Shown: positions 47,274-63,150, counted from the stretch's first letter. The stretch is DNA of 64,000 nt from Chamaecrista fasciculata (GCA_003254925.1 QANZ01053196.1:47376-111375); one strand, 5' to 3'. A program made the numbers and translations. Notes: generated from the sequence alone by a model not told the origin.

Positions 47274-48709
47274 TTAGTTTGAACAACATGTTGTTTTCTT
47301 TTCCACATTAGATGTGGGATTGGAGACATTAATGGTGGTCCCCTGACGAAGGCCAGGAGCAGAAGAAGTTGCTTGCTGTGCTGCCAATGCCTTTCTACTC
47401 ATAATGCTATGTATATCAAACAAAATGGTTTGGAAAGCCTTCTCAACATTATAGGCCTCTAATGCAGAGGTCTCTAAAAAAGAGAGGCCTTCCTTTTCAG
47501 CCAAGCTTTGAGCATCTTCTGTAGCCACTGCTCTAAGATGTTTCAGATCAGACTTGTTTCCAGCCATCATAATGACAATGTTAGAATCTGCATGATCCCT
47601 TAGCTCGCGAAGCCACCTCTGTACATTGTCAAATGTTTGCCTCTTGGTTATGTCATACACTAACAAGGCACCCACAGCTCCTCTGTAGTAGGCACTAGTG
47701 ATGGCTCTGTACCTTTCTTGGCCTGCAGTGTCCCATATCTGTGCCTTCACAGTCTTCCCCTCCACCTGTCTCAATAGTCAATACAATATGCTACCATCAG
47801 ATTACACTTTCTATTATATTCATGCAGGACATGACAGACAGATATAACCCAAGGACAGAAATATGTAAAAGACAGGACACGTTGGCATCCATTGATATTT
47901 ATAACTTTTTTGGTACAATTTAAAGGTATCCACCGTCCGAATAGTGACTAATTCTTTCGCCGCGGATACTTCACTTGAAGGTAAACAATTGACTTCAAAA
48001 TGTTTTCCATACCAAAAAATGAGATTCGAATCACTAGGACATACTCATGTGATTATGTTTATAACTGACATCACATAGTGAGAGAAGACTTGATTATTGT
48101 TGTTGTTGTTGTATGACAGACATATATGATTTTTCTTGACTGTAGCAGAAAATCTAGGCTATTGAAAATTGAATTGGTTCTCCTTTCTTCACACAGGCAA
48201 ATTAATAAACACCCTGTCTCCATCGAAAGTAAAATATATTGCTTATGTCATTTCCCACTTGTTTTCCAGCCAATAACAGCAACATAGACGTGAAGGTTAC
48301 TGGTTGCATGTAAGATGTATACATGGATCAGATGTGCTTTATCCTCAGAAAGCGAGTAGATTACCTATAATTTGCTCTGTTTGTTTATTATTTCGGGAAT
48401 TAATTCCGTGAAGATTCAATCTGAATTACTAGGCTCATGTGAGAACTAACAACACAAAAGATAATAAAAAACAATATATACGTCCTCCCCCAACTCTAAG
48501 ATTTGATAATATTCGAGAATAAAAATATATAGAGCGAGAGAGACCTGTAAGGTTCTAGTTGCGAATTCAACCCCAATGGTAGATTTAGACTCCAAGCAGA
48601 ATTCGTTTCGCGTAAACCTAGAAAGGATGTTGGATTTTCCAACACCGGAGTCGCCAATCAATACGATCTTGAAAAGATAGTCGTATTCATGGTCCACCTT
48701 GTATGCCAT
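47274..48709 (-). CDS. RABA2: RABA2-type small GTPase (Rab11 class)
   Basis: A membrane-traffic switch GTPase of the Rab11/RABA class, acting at the trans-Golgi/early endosome and cell plate in plants. Two exons, complement of 48545-48709 and 47274-47765, with GT-AG junctions, give 218 residues, a normal length. All nucleotide-binding motifs are present: P-loop GDSGVGKS (19-26), switch II WDTAGQE (66-72), GNKSDL (124-129) and ETSAL (154-158). The C-terminus TCCSN carries the double Cys used for geranylgeranylation. RABA2 is favoured over RABA1 by [13 protein letters not shown] and by [14 protein letters not shown]. The intron contains a SINE-like insertion. It is the only intact one of three copies in the window. 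Confidence 0.95.
47907..48057 (-). mobile_element. SINE-like insertion in the Rab intron
   Basis: A 151-bp segment flanked by a perfect 9-bp repeat TTTATAACT (47898-47906, 48058-48066). On the minus strand it ends in an A-run, and near its start GATTCGAATCTC resembles a tRNA B box. The two Rab remnants lack it. These are the features of a tRNA-derived SINE; the family is not identified. Confidence 0.7.
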
Positions 48710-49060
48710 GTTAACGACACCCGACACAACGCGAAACCTGCCAGACCCAATCGAATCAGATTTCGCATCAATTAACAAATATACGTAGTAGTAATTGAAG
48801 AAGAAATTGGTGCTTGGGGTTCGATAGTAATTGTAATTGGTAATAGATACAAACCATAAAAAGATGGGAAAAGACAAGTGGGGTGAGGAGGAAGAAGATG
48901 AGAATTCACAAATGCGGAAGGGAAAACCTGAGACGCTAGAGGAGAGGAAGAGAAGAGAAGAGAAGAAAAGGCATTTTGCAAGGCCACCAATTAACACACA
49001 AACTGAATTGACGCACGAGAAGGCACTTTCAACGGCCATTCATCTCCTATCAGACGCGCC

Positions 49061-49140
49061 AAATTCGGATGGTGTTATTTTCATTTCAATCATAAATTAT
49101 TTCATTCAATTAATTAGATAAAAAAAAAAACCACTTCTCT
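49061..49140 (-). promoter_or_regulatory. 5' flank of the Rab gene
   Basis: Short AT-rich flank between the presumed leader (48710-49060, which has a long pyrimidine-rich run on the minus strand) and a transposon-like block. No clear TATA box. The minus-strand frame that extends Rab exon 1 to 49039 is leader sequence, because related proteins begin at MAYKVD. Confidence 0.3.
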
Positions 49141-49560
49141 ATGTGTTTGAACTGAGCGAGCTCGAGCCGAAATTTTCTAACCAAGCCAACCCGAGCTGAA
49201 TTTTTCGACTGGGCCGGATCAAATTTTTATGGCCCGGTCGAAAAAATTCAGCTCGGACCGACTCAGCTCAAAATTTAGACTTGGTTTGGTTCGACTCGAA
49301 AAATTCAATTCGACTAGACCCAAAACGAAAAATTCGACTCAGTCCGGCTTGGCCCAAAAAACTTGACCTAGTCTGACTCGATACAAAAAATTCGACTCGA
49401 CCCGACTCAGCTTGAACTATTCAACCCAATCTGCCTCGCCTCGAAAATTTTGTTCTAGTCCTGCCTGGCCTGAAAAATTCAGGTCGATCCAACTCAACAC
49501 AAAAAATTTTCCTCGGTCTGTGCTAGGCCAAATCAAAAAATTGAAATTGACCCTATAGTT
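49141..49560. repeat. Degenerate repeat block rich in 'aaaaattcgactcg'
   Basis: About fifteen imperfect 25-30-bp repeats of the type GAAAAATTCGACTCGGNCCGACTCAGCTC, partly in both orientations. The composition resembles a GC-containing MITE such as those at 41839 and 60574, but I could not define ends or a target duplication. Confidence 0.5.
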
Positions 49561-50353
49561 TAAGAATCAAAACAGAAAAACAAAAAATAAATTGATTATC
49601 AAAATATATAACTAAAAATTTAAATTTTAAACGATAATAATTCAAATTTCTAATTATTATCCCAACAAAGTATTTTAAATGTAAAGAATTGAAAATTTAA
49701 AAATCAAGGTAATTCGAATCTCTAATATTTAAAACTCCATAATCGTTAAAATGGTATCATTGAAACACACCCTTTGTGTTTTGTTTGCGTCCTTTTGTTT
49801 CTTTTTCCCTTATCACTCGTTCCACAGTAAATAACAAGGATCAGAAATAGAGTGAAATTTTATAATTTTAGTATATAGAAATATAGAATCTTTGAATCAT
49901 ATTATATGTTTTATAAATTAAATATACTGATAAATTATTCTGTGGAATATGATCGGCTTGTAAACAGTGAACCTACAAAGAAAAAAGAATAATTTTTCTA
50001 ACTTGTAATATTGTACAGTACTATCGTCTATCAGAGAGAGAGATATGTTGCGTACTGTGAAATTCTTCATCAGTTTATTTTGGGCTCCGAATAAAGATCT
50101 TAGAAAAGAGAGGAACAGAATGAGGGCCTTTTTACTTTTTAGACTAGACTTAAAGAGTTTATATTATAATCAGCGAATCCATTGATGTATATCAATTATC
50201 ATTGTACCATTTATTAACATGGCATATAGGATTTAAAATTGGAATAAGTAAATGAAAAGCTCGGCTTCTCAAAATTAAGAGGACTATTTATAGTTGGATC
50301 AAAAAACTAATATGAAAATTCTTATAAACTTTTTCTTTCAATTTTGGAAAAAA
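49561..50353. other. Intergenic stretch without a gene
   Basis: AT-rich, no coding or structural feature recognised. Confidence 0.4.
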
Positions 50354-50694
50354 TATTAATTTCGTCTCTAAACTTTACACTAACTGTCAATTTCGTCCTC
50401 AATATTTTACATTTTAATCAATTTTATCTTTTGACTAACTTTTTTTCAATAAATTAACAACAAACTGCATCTTATTTTTTCAATCTGAGTTAGGATTTGA
50501 GTTCCTTTTTCTATCAATTTTATATTATATATCATTAGCCATGTAGATTCTGTCATTAATATTTAGTTAAAGTAAGACCAAAAGATAAAATTGACCAAAA
50601 TGTGAAGCATTGGAAACAAAATTGATAGCTAAAAAAGATTGGGGACAAAACTGACAGTTGGTGTAAAGTTTGAGGACGAAATTAGTATTTTTTT
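50354..50694. mobile_element. Palindromic foldback element
   Basis: The left half (ATTAATTTCGTCTCTAAACTTTACACTAACTGTCAATTTCGTCC) is mirrored by the right half (GGGGACAAAACTGACAGTTGGTGTAAAGTTTGAGGACGAAATTAGTA). A fragment of the same family abuts the Ca2+-ATPase stop codon at 4358-4450. No coding capacity. Confidence 0.6.
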
Positions 50695-50981
50695 TCCTTC
50701 AATTTTTTATTAAATTAATATTGAGTCGGATTCTCAAAGCCCGTGCTCACATTTTGTATTTTTTAATTGCAATTTATTATTGAAACATAATCATTAGTCA
50801 TTTCCCTTTTAGTCATTGTAAACATACCATAACATATTTAAGGATATATAACTTTGGTTACTAAGTATTGAAACAAAGCTGCTTTATTGACATTATTATT
50901 CTTCCATACACACGTATATACAAAGCAAAGCAGCCCTATACCACGAAAATGAAAATAGTCCCCAACTACATATGCTACTTA

Positions 50982-55569
<4,588 letters not shown>

Positions 55570-56840
55570 GTTAATTTTCCTTAGCCTGTTGGGAGATTTT
55601 GCTATGACTATGAGCTAATTAATAAAGGCCTTCAAGGCCACTTTCTAATATAAAAGCCTAGCAAGACAACAAAATAACAAGAACTGTGGAGGGTGCTACT
55701 ATACCACAATAATTCATTGCTTTATTAAAGTGAAATCCAAAAATCTCATTTCAAGCTCAGCTCAATTATCCACACCAATCTGTCTCGTAAGGGTATTCTC
55801 TTATTACTTATTAGCTTGTGCGTCAAATGAAAGCTATTTTATTCACTTAAATATGCGTACCACAAATCAATATAATGCACGTAAAAGAGATCAATTCTTA
55901 TTTCTTAAATGTTAAAATCTAATAGATAAAGTAAAGAATCATTGTCTTTAACAACCAAGTCAAGTTTTAGAGAAGTCTTTATACTACGTCAATGAGAAAG
56001 AAGAAAATATCCTAATCACTTTTGCTAATTTTCTATCTGCTTTATGACTTTGCATGGACCAAGATTTGTGGGACTCATCCGATCTTCACTCCTTTATTCC
56101 CACCAGTAAAATGGCCAAGTCCTTGTTTTTTAATCCGAGAATCTTCTCATCCTCCTCGTTCCACTCATACATATAACTATAATTAATTGGTAATTCATGA
56201 TGCTGTGTAAAAAAAGCAGTTAATCATAATGCAGCTGGGTTCACCATGCATGCACAACATCATTAATTAATTAGATAGGTAGCTATATCCTTTAATTGCA
56301 TGTTTTGTGATGTATATAGTTTCCAATCTTATAATTAAATACTAAATAAATAAAACTATAAATACTTTAGTCAAAAGACCGAACGAGAAAAGCATCTCAT
56401 CCTTATCATGGTGTCCATGAAAGTGCTGGGTCATGCTACGAGTTGTCTTCTGCAGCCCAAAAGATAAACCTTTATATTTTCAACTGGGTTGTTAGGGATT
56501 TCGACAAAAACAAAAATGGTTGTTATGGACATGAACAGTGTTTTGGGTTACTTCAATGGATCTTATATTTTAATAAAAGAAAGTAACTGTATGTAAAAAT
56601 TAATTTTAAACTAATGTTTTGTATGATCTACTAACTCCCAGTAGCCCCCATTTTTCCTTGATCTCTCAAACTAGAACATATATACCACAACATATTTAGA
56701 GGCATATGGAACTTTGGCAAAGTGAAATAGATATTAAAAATAAAACTGCTTTATTGGCATCATAATTCTTGCACAGAGGATAAAGAGAGCAGTACTAAAT
56801 ACTAATCATAGTCACCACTCACCATGCTAATTTTTGCTTC
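55570..56840. promoter_or_regulatory. Intergenic region and promoter of the subtilase gene
   Basis: AT-rich, no gene. The ~150 bp next to the subtilase start contain an AT-rich TATA-like stretch (plus 55646-55656). The right end holds the 3' flank of the truncated subtilase copy, which aligns with the 3' flank of the intact one (GCTTTATTG-CAT near 50882 and 56750). Confidence 0.4.
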
Positions 56841-59280
56841 TTATTTCCTGTGTTTGTACTTAATGCGATGACTATACACAACAATAGGGCTCTTTGCTTG
56901 CACTTTACCATTATCCCAAACCAAAGAGGCAGAGAGTATATCCATGTTAATTTTCCCTTCAATTATGAGCTTGAATGTTTTCTTCTCCCCTAAAGATGTG
57001 AAGGACAAGACTTTGGGTTTTACTTGAATATTTAACACAGATGGAGCAATCACTCTAGCTTTATATTTGGAGTTTGGTGATCCAACATTGGTCACAGTCC
57101 TACTAAATTCTTGAACAAAATAGGTTGAAAGGTTTGTGTGAAAAGCAAAGGATGGGAGATTAAGATCCAAATCTTTTTCACTTTTTGATCGAGTGCTAGT
57201 GCTATTATCTCCAGTAACAACTCGAAGCTTCTTTTTGCTGTAACCTTGGCCACACAAGAACCTCACATAATCAATTGCACTAGCATCATAAACTAACCCA
57301 GGATTCACTGCCTTAACAGGATCAATTTGCCCAGCACCGTAAGCAAATTCAACTTCAGGATTCAGAGTAGGGTTCAAAGGAAGAGCTGTAAGTAAATTAT
57401 AAAGTGTCCATATCAATAATGAGACACCACCAAGGAAAAAAAATTGTGTTAGCTTATTATTAATTATTGGTGACTGCACCAAAAAGTGTGTAACCCATAA
57501 AACTTATAATGTAGTGTTTTACCAGTGGTCATAAGAGCAGACTTGATTGCAGAAGGAGACCAATTGGGATGAAATGACTTGACATAAGCAGCTGATGCAG
57601 CAGCATGAGGGCAAGCCATTGAAGTGCCAGAGATCATGTTATAATGCACCACTCTCTTATCACCTTTGGCTTCTGTAAGAGGGGATATTGGAGGCCATGC
57701 AGCTAGAATATTAACCCCTGGGGCACTTATATCAGGCTGCAACATATATATAATACCATAACATAAAATGTCATAAAGCTGAAAAAACTAGACATGTAAC
57801 TTGTTATTAGCTAGCTATATATGAACAAGTTTTAACCTTAAGTATGTTTGGCGTAAATGCATTAGGACCTCTGGATGAGAAGGATGGTATGTAAGGAGCG
57901 GATGTATCATGTTCTGTGTTACTCCTCAGTATAGTTGCCGTGGGATTACTGGTAGCAAGTATAAGAAATCAGCATATGTAACACTTTGGAATTGGCATAA
58001 TATTTTATTAGTATGGAGAATTTCATACCTAGTTGAACGCAAGTAGGTGATTATTGATGAACCGTCGTGAGAAGAAATGATGGTTGTAGGCAGAGCATGG
58101 ACAGATGGATGATCTTTTATATATGCTCCTGCTATTATAACACCAGTTATCACCGATGAAACTTCGTCATCAGACAATCCAGCTTCACATAAAATGATTT
58201 TTCCCTTCACCAATGCTCTGTTCAAAGAATCCTTGTCGCAATACCTGTGCGATCACATTTAACTAGTAATTTTAGGTTCTACAGTAATTTAATTAGGCTC
58301 AAATATTATGTTTGGTTCCTTTTCTAAAAGTTCCAATTTAAAACTAAAAACGAAAATTTTTCTTCTTCACTTTGTGACCGGCTTATTATGGCACATATGA
58401 GTGGAAAATAATATATCTCAAATGTATAGTTAAAAATAACTTTATAAACTAAATAAAATTATATTTTGGGATCAAAACGGAACAAAATATGAATTAGAGA
58501 CCAAAATGAAACTAATCTCATAGTTTGAGGATTAAAACAAAACAAAAAATAGTTTAAGACCAAAATGAAACTGATCGCACAGTTTGAGGACCACAATGAT
58601 AATTTAACAAAAATTAAATCAAATCATAAAATTGGCCAAAGTCTCAATTTGATCTCATATATTTTTTATTTCACTTTTGGTCTCAAATCTTTGGGTCAGG
58701 TCCTAATTTGATCTCATATATTTTTTTTGTTGCAGATTTGGTCTCATATCTTTAAGTCAATTATAAAATTGGTCATATATATATTTAGGTCAGGTGTCCA
58801 AGTGGTTTCAAAGATATGAGATCAAATTTGCAACCTATAGACCAAATTGGGAATTATTTCAAATATATGAGATCAAATTTGGTCATATATCTTTGAGTCA
58901 ATTACAAAATTGGTCATATATATTTAGATCAGGTGTAGAAGTGATTCCAAAGATATGAGACCAAATTTGCAACCTGATCAAAAAATATGGATCAAATTGG
59001 GAACTTTTTCAAATATATGAGACCAAAAGTGAAATAAAAAATATACAGGACCGAATTGGGAATTGAGCAAAAGATATATGACTAAATTTACACTTTGACC
59101 AACAAAATTTAAGGACTAAAATGAAATTTTGAGCTTTTAATTATGTTTGGTTCCTTTTCTACTCTCCATAGTCCATGATGATCAAGTACCTCGAAACAGA
59201 TGAATTATATCCACCACGGGTATTGGGTATATCGCGGGCATAAACCAATGGATAAAATGGATCGGAGAGAATATGTGACC
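56841..59280 (-). pseudogene. 5'-truncated subtilase tandem copy
   Basis: A paralogue of the neighbouring subtilase. Five exons corresponding to exons 6-10 are recognisable: complement of 59190-~59280, 58029-58244, 57837-57948, 57523-57736 and 56841-57385. All are open and in phase. They include the Ser-containing motif SGTSMACPH and the whole C-terminal domain. The exons with the signal peptide, propeptide, catalytic Asp and His and the oxyanion Asn are missing; similarity stops abruptly near 59280 without a splice acceptor. It therefore cannot encode an active protease. The lack of stops or frameshifts suggests a recent truncation or a duplicate that was incomplete from the start. Confidence 0.85.
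58634..59100. mobile_element. Foldback MITE in an intron of the truncated subtilase
   Basis: Starts GGCCAAAGTCTCAATTTG and ends TTACACTTTGACC. The interior repeats 'tttggtctcatatcttt' and its complement in alternate orientation. Same family as the other foldback elements. An adjoining block (58330-58610) carries degraded 'gaccaaaatgaaac' phrases. Confidence 0.55.
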
Positions 59281-59640
59281 AATCATGATAGAGAGAGAAT
59301 ATTAAATACCCTTTTTGCATAACCAATCATAGAAGAGTGAGAATGTAAATCAAATTTTTAATTGGAGTAACCTTATAGCAAACATATAAGGAACCTTAAG
59401 TTTTTTTTCCTTCCTTCTATATATTGCTTTGTCAATGAAAAATTCTATCTAATTGGTGCATTCCACGATTTTTTAGATTAAGGTATGTATGGGAGTGGGG
59501 GATTACAGAGAAGAAAGGAGGGAAAATTTTGTAGTTTTATGTTGTCACTTGTCTGAGAGACTAAAATTATTATACTTTATGAACAACATTTTGAATTTTC
59601 TTAATAAAGCATTTGACATAAATTTTAATATTTAAACCCC

Positions 59641-59673
<33 letters not shown>

Positions 59674-60565
59674 ATCATTTCCTCCTTCAATCTCTTTCCT
59701 TGTCTTTCCCTCCAAAGTCTCACTTCGCCAAAATATCTCATCCCTGTTCATATTTCATAAATGAATCTTTATATTATGTAATTGGTAAATAAGTAAGCAA
59801 AGATACATACGGTACTTGGAATTTTGTTTTGCTTTTAAAGGCATCTAGGACAAATTCTGTAGAGCACTAGAGCTTCTCCCATCTCCAATCCAATCATGTA
59901 GAATCACTAAATCAGCATCATCGTCCTTGTGTTGCCATAAGAGAATCTTCTCCATTCTAGGTACCCTATATATTGGCTAAATTTATGTCAACTATTTGAT
60001 TCTTTTTTTTTTAAGTACATGTATATAACTGTGTAAAATTAACTCTAAGAATGTTTAGTATTCTGATAATCAGTTACACCTCTGATTACTGCTATATGTG
60101 GCATTTCACTGTACTCAACGACAAGATTGCTTCTCCTTTAGCTGTTTTTCTCCACTCTCAAAATATACCAAAATTTATATTAATGATCTTATACTTCAAT
60201 AAGAGAATATTCTTCACAAGTGCGAGAAAGTCACGTGAACAAAAGTTTTCTTTTTTATTTGTTAGATCTGAATGCGAATGGCTTCGAGTTCCTGCATATA
60301 CTTTATGGTTTTTTTAGAGGAAAAAAAAAATTAGTCATGTGATTGGCATTTGGCATTCTCATTAACTTATCTTCATCATCTTTTATTTAAAAAAGAAACA
60401 AAAAGTTTTAAATTGATGCCATGTTCACTCACCCCCCGTATCCCTCATGGTCTCATCATTTAGTCACATGACATGTATACCGGCCTCCTGAGACATACCA
60501 TTATATATTTTATATTTCTTTCTTTTTATAAATTTGGTATTGGGGCAAGTTCAATTGAGGTCATC
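59281..60565. other. Intergenic stretch without a gene
   Basis: AT-rich. Contains a 28-bp A-run (59641-59668). This is where the missing 5' half of the subtilase copy would be expected, but none of its exons is found. The plus-strand frame at 60051-60317 has no recognisable similarity. Confidence 0.45.
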
Positions 60566-60573
60566 AGTGCAAG

Positions 60574-61145
60574 TAGGGATGATCATGGGTAGGGTATGGG
60601 TAGGGTACCTTAATCCCCGTCCCCATACCCATCAGAGATTATCATCCCTATACCCTTACCCATACCCGTGCGGGTATAAATATCAAACCCCATACCCATA
60701 CCCTATGGGTACCCCTATACCCATACCCGAACCCATACCCGAAAAAACCAAAAAAAAATACTATTTTTGTAACATTATTTTATATAATTGGAGGAAATGG
60801 CCAGCGAATTCCCTTATTTTTAGCATTGAAATAAAAAGTTAAAAAATACTTATAATCAATTATATATAATCAATATAAAAACCTGAATATGAATCTTTCA
60901 ACACTAGACAATTATATATGGAAAAAGTAAAAATACTTGTAAAATATTATATATATAATTATATATACTGTAGCGGGTAGGGTACGGGGTGGGTACCCCA
61001 ATCCCCGTACCCGTACCCATACCCGTGAGTTTGAATGGGTAAATCCCCATACCCGTACCCGTTTATTTTTACCCGAACCCAAACCCAAACCCATCGGGTA
61101 AAATTTGCGGGTACCCATCGAATATGGGTATTTTGATCATCCCTA
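60574..61145. mobile_element. hAT-like MITE with GGGTA/TACCC repeats
   Basis: Starts TAGGGATGATCATGGGTAGG and ends TATTTTGATCATCCCTA. Perfect 8-bp duplication AGTGCAAG (60566-60573, 61146-61153), typical of hAT. Both ends consist of short GGGTA(TGGGTA) and TACCC(ATACCC) repeats in inverse orientation around an AT-rich centre. 572 bp, no transposase. Proline/glycine-rich reading frames across the repeats are artefacts. Confidence 0.9.
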
Positions 61146-61153
61146 AGTGCAAG

Positions 61154-61582
61154 CATGTGTGGGAAAACTAGATTGGTGAAACTTTGAACGAGAATGACAC
61201 GCTCCATGCACGCAGTTTTGTCGTCAATTTTCAACGGAAAGATTAAAATAAATAAATAAACAGTGAGTGGACCAGAAGAATCAATCGCATTATCCAGTCC
61301 AATGAAAGTGATATAGATTTCCCTGGAATCAAATGAAATGATAGGTTTTGACATTTATTAGAAGAGGAGTGTACACGTCTTATTAGTATTACAATTACAG
61401 ATTACAGTAAGTAATGATAAAAACTAAAGGAGCTGCTCTATATAGTGAGTGAGCTCTCATTATTAATTATATATGGGGTTCACATATTATTAAGGGTAGA
61501 CACATACAGTGGCATGCACTTGATAACTCCTTCTTCTTCTTGTGTATGTTGTGGAGTGAGTTTGAGTTGAGTAATATATTAA
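61154..61582. other. 3' flank of the lipid-transfer protein gene
   Basis: No gene or repeat recognised. Confidence 0.4.
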
Positions 61583-61912
61583 TTAATGGTGAACAAAATG
61601 GCAACGTTTGGGGATGGTGAGGGCAATTTGGGGATTGATGCCTACTTTGTAGAAGGCGTCGGAGTGCACGACGGCGTAGAGACAAGGCAGTGGCACATTG
61701 TGGAGATCTTTGCAGCAATTTTCCGACACCGGAACTGCCATGTCAGCAGCTGCTTTCTTACAATGACGAAGCACGTGCGTTAATATTCTTTCCTTGCTGA
61801 ACTTCCCACATGCCCCATTTTCATGATCCTTAGCCTCCACTACATTATGGGATGATAAGGATAAAGCAGCTGCCACAATCATCACCATACCCAACAACCA
61901 AATCGACCTCAT
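61583..61912 (-). CDS. Small secreted DIR1-like lipid-transfer protein with six cysteines
   Basis: A single-exon, 109-residue protein of the LTP/2S-albumin (prolamin) superfamily, closest to the DIR1/type-2 LTP branch. The start at 61912 gives a clean signal peptide (MRSIWLLGMVMIVAAALSLS); an in-frame ATG at 61993 would add 27 non-hydrophobic residues and is disfavoured. The mature part follows the family pattern: Cys-Gly, Cys, Cys-Cys, PLPCLYA, then GINPQIALTIPKRC. The usual CxC motif is CLY, so the sixth Cys is a Tyr, and the chain stops five residues after the seventh, so the eighth is absent. Arabidopsis At3g53980 and At2g37870 are likely relatives (from memory). Family members bind lipids outside the cell, with roles in defence signalling. 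Confidence 0.85.
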   Translation of the reverse strand: MRSIWLLGMVMIVAAALSLSSHNVVEAKDHENGACGKFSKERILTHVLRHCKKAAADMAVPVSENCCKDLHNVPLPCLYAVVHSDAFYKVGINPQIALTIPKRCHFVHH

Positions 61913-62041
61913 CTTCTTAATATGATAGAATGATATAGATATGTAATTATGTATATATGACACACACTCTACTACTTTACTATTGTCTTTCAATTAATTA
62001 CTTTGAGTGCTTCACGACCTACCATTGCTCTGTTTTCGAAT

Positions 62042-62050
62042 CTATATATA
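62042..62050 (-). promoter_or_regulatory. TATA box of the lipid-transfer protein gene
   Basis: On the minus strand this reads TATATATAG, about 130 bases upstream of the start codon, leaving room for a ~100-base leader. It is the only strong TATA-like motif in the near upstream region. Confidence 0.5.
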
Positions 62051-62059
62051 CCCATTCAA

Positions 62060-62784
62060 GCAGCACTCTGTATTTAACACCTTGTTCTAATTTATCAACC
62101 CCTTCATCTGATTTTGAAACTCAGATCCACTGTTATTGATTTCCCCGGAGGGTGTAGCCCCCAGATTCTGACTTTTTCTTGTTTATTGATTTACTTTTGC
62201 GGGCTTCATTAAAAATAGATGAAGACGTTGATTAGCTTGTAGAATAAGCATCGAACCAGGAAATTGAATTGTGTTAGCAGCTAGCTTCTAGACGAAAAAT
62301 CCTAGAAGCATAGTCCTAACTTATTTTTGGGACACAGTTTCATTTCATTTCTCAACTCATCGAATAAAGAAAGAATTAAAATTAATACATAGTTCCAATT
62401 CAACATTGCTTGTTTACACTCTCAATTGGATAAAGAGAGTACTTGTCAAACACATCTGGTATTCCCAAATTTATCACATAAGAAAGATATAACTATATTG
62501 AGTAGTTTCAGACTAATTTGAGAAATTAAATAAACATGCATGTAGAATTAATCTAAAACAAATAAAATATTATGACCAAATTTAAAATCTACGTCATAGG
62601 TTTGGAACAAATTTAAAGTTTTAACCTTAAATTAATGAAGTTGGCTTTCAATTAGAGAATATTCTCCAATCCAGAGGTGCACACATTATTAGACTAAGGA
62701 GAAGTCAAGTGAACAATTTTTTATTTAATTGGTATGTGAGAATGCGACTGGTTTAGTTCATGAATATATTTTATGATTTTTTTT
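62060..62784. other. Intergenic stretch without a gene
   Basis: Upstream region of the lipid-transfer protein gene and left flank of the copia element. AT-rich, nothing recognised. Confidence 0.4.
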
Positions 62785-63104
62785 TGTTGGGAATTTTAGT
62801 CCCCTTTTACCTTATAATATGGGACTAAAAGTGTAACATAGGACTAAATTGAAAAGCATGTATATAGGCAGTTAGTTATTTTGGGTGTAAATTAATCAGT
62901 TAGTTGCAAATGTACAGGATTATTACTTAGAGTCAGTTTGTTAGCTCAGAGTTAGTTCAGGATTAGTTTCATTTTCTGTTATCAGCATTTCAGTCCTTGT
63001 GACTTGTATATAAACACGTTTTGTTCATTAATAAAATACAACTCATTTTACTCATATATACTTTTCTACTCAGTAAATTTTTCTCTGATTTCTTAGTCCT
63101 CACA
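62785..63104 (+). mobile_element. 5' LTR of a Ty1/copia retrotransposon
   Basis: Starts TGTTGGGAATTTTAGTCC and ends TCTTAGTCCTCACA, directly before the primer-binding site. It contains a TATA box (TATATAAA, 63007-63014) and a polyadenylation signal (AATAAA, 63030-63035), spaced as in plant copia LTRs. About 320 bp. The 3' LTR lies beyond the window, so LTR divergence cannot be measured. Confidence 0.85.
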
Positions 63105-63116
63105 TGGTATCAGAGC
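63105..63116 (+). other. Primer-binding site complementary to initiator tRNA-Met
   Basis: TGGTATCAGAGC directly follows the LTR end. It is the standard initiator tRNA-Met primer site of plant Ty1/copia elements. Confidence 0.95.
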
Positions 63117-63150
63117 AAAAACTTTGATCCATTACTCTTTCGTTTTTCAA

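Larger units (their letters stand above)
44630..49060 (-). repeat. Segmental duplication unit 3 (partial, with the intact Rab gene)
   Basis: Begins with the same leader segment as units 1 and 2, then shows sequence shared with 36800-36910, and then the Rab 3' flank and the complete Rab gene. It has three insertions not found in the other units: 44812-45209, 45355-45940 and 47907-48057. Confidence 0.75.

Noticed and set aside
48446-49039. Extension of Rab exon 1 to an upstream ATG at 49039
   Set aside because: The extra ~110 residues are low-complexity translation of a pyrimidine-rich leader, and all Rab relatives start near [11 protein letters not shown].
60534-61354. Pro/Tyr- and Gly-rich frames at 60534-60842 (plus) and 60912-61354 (minus)
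   Set aside because: They are translations of the GGGTA/TACCC repeats of a hAT-like MITE.
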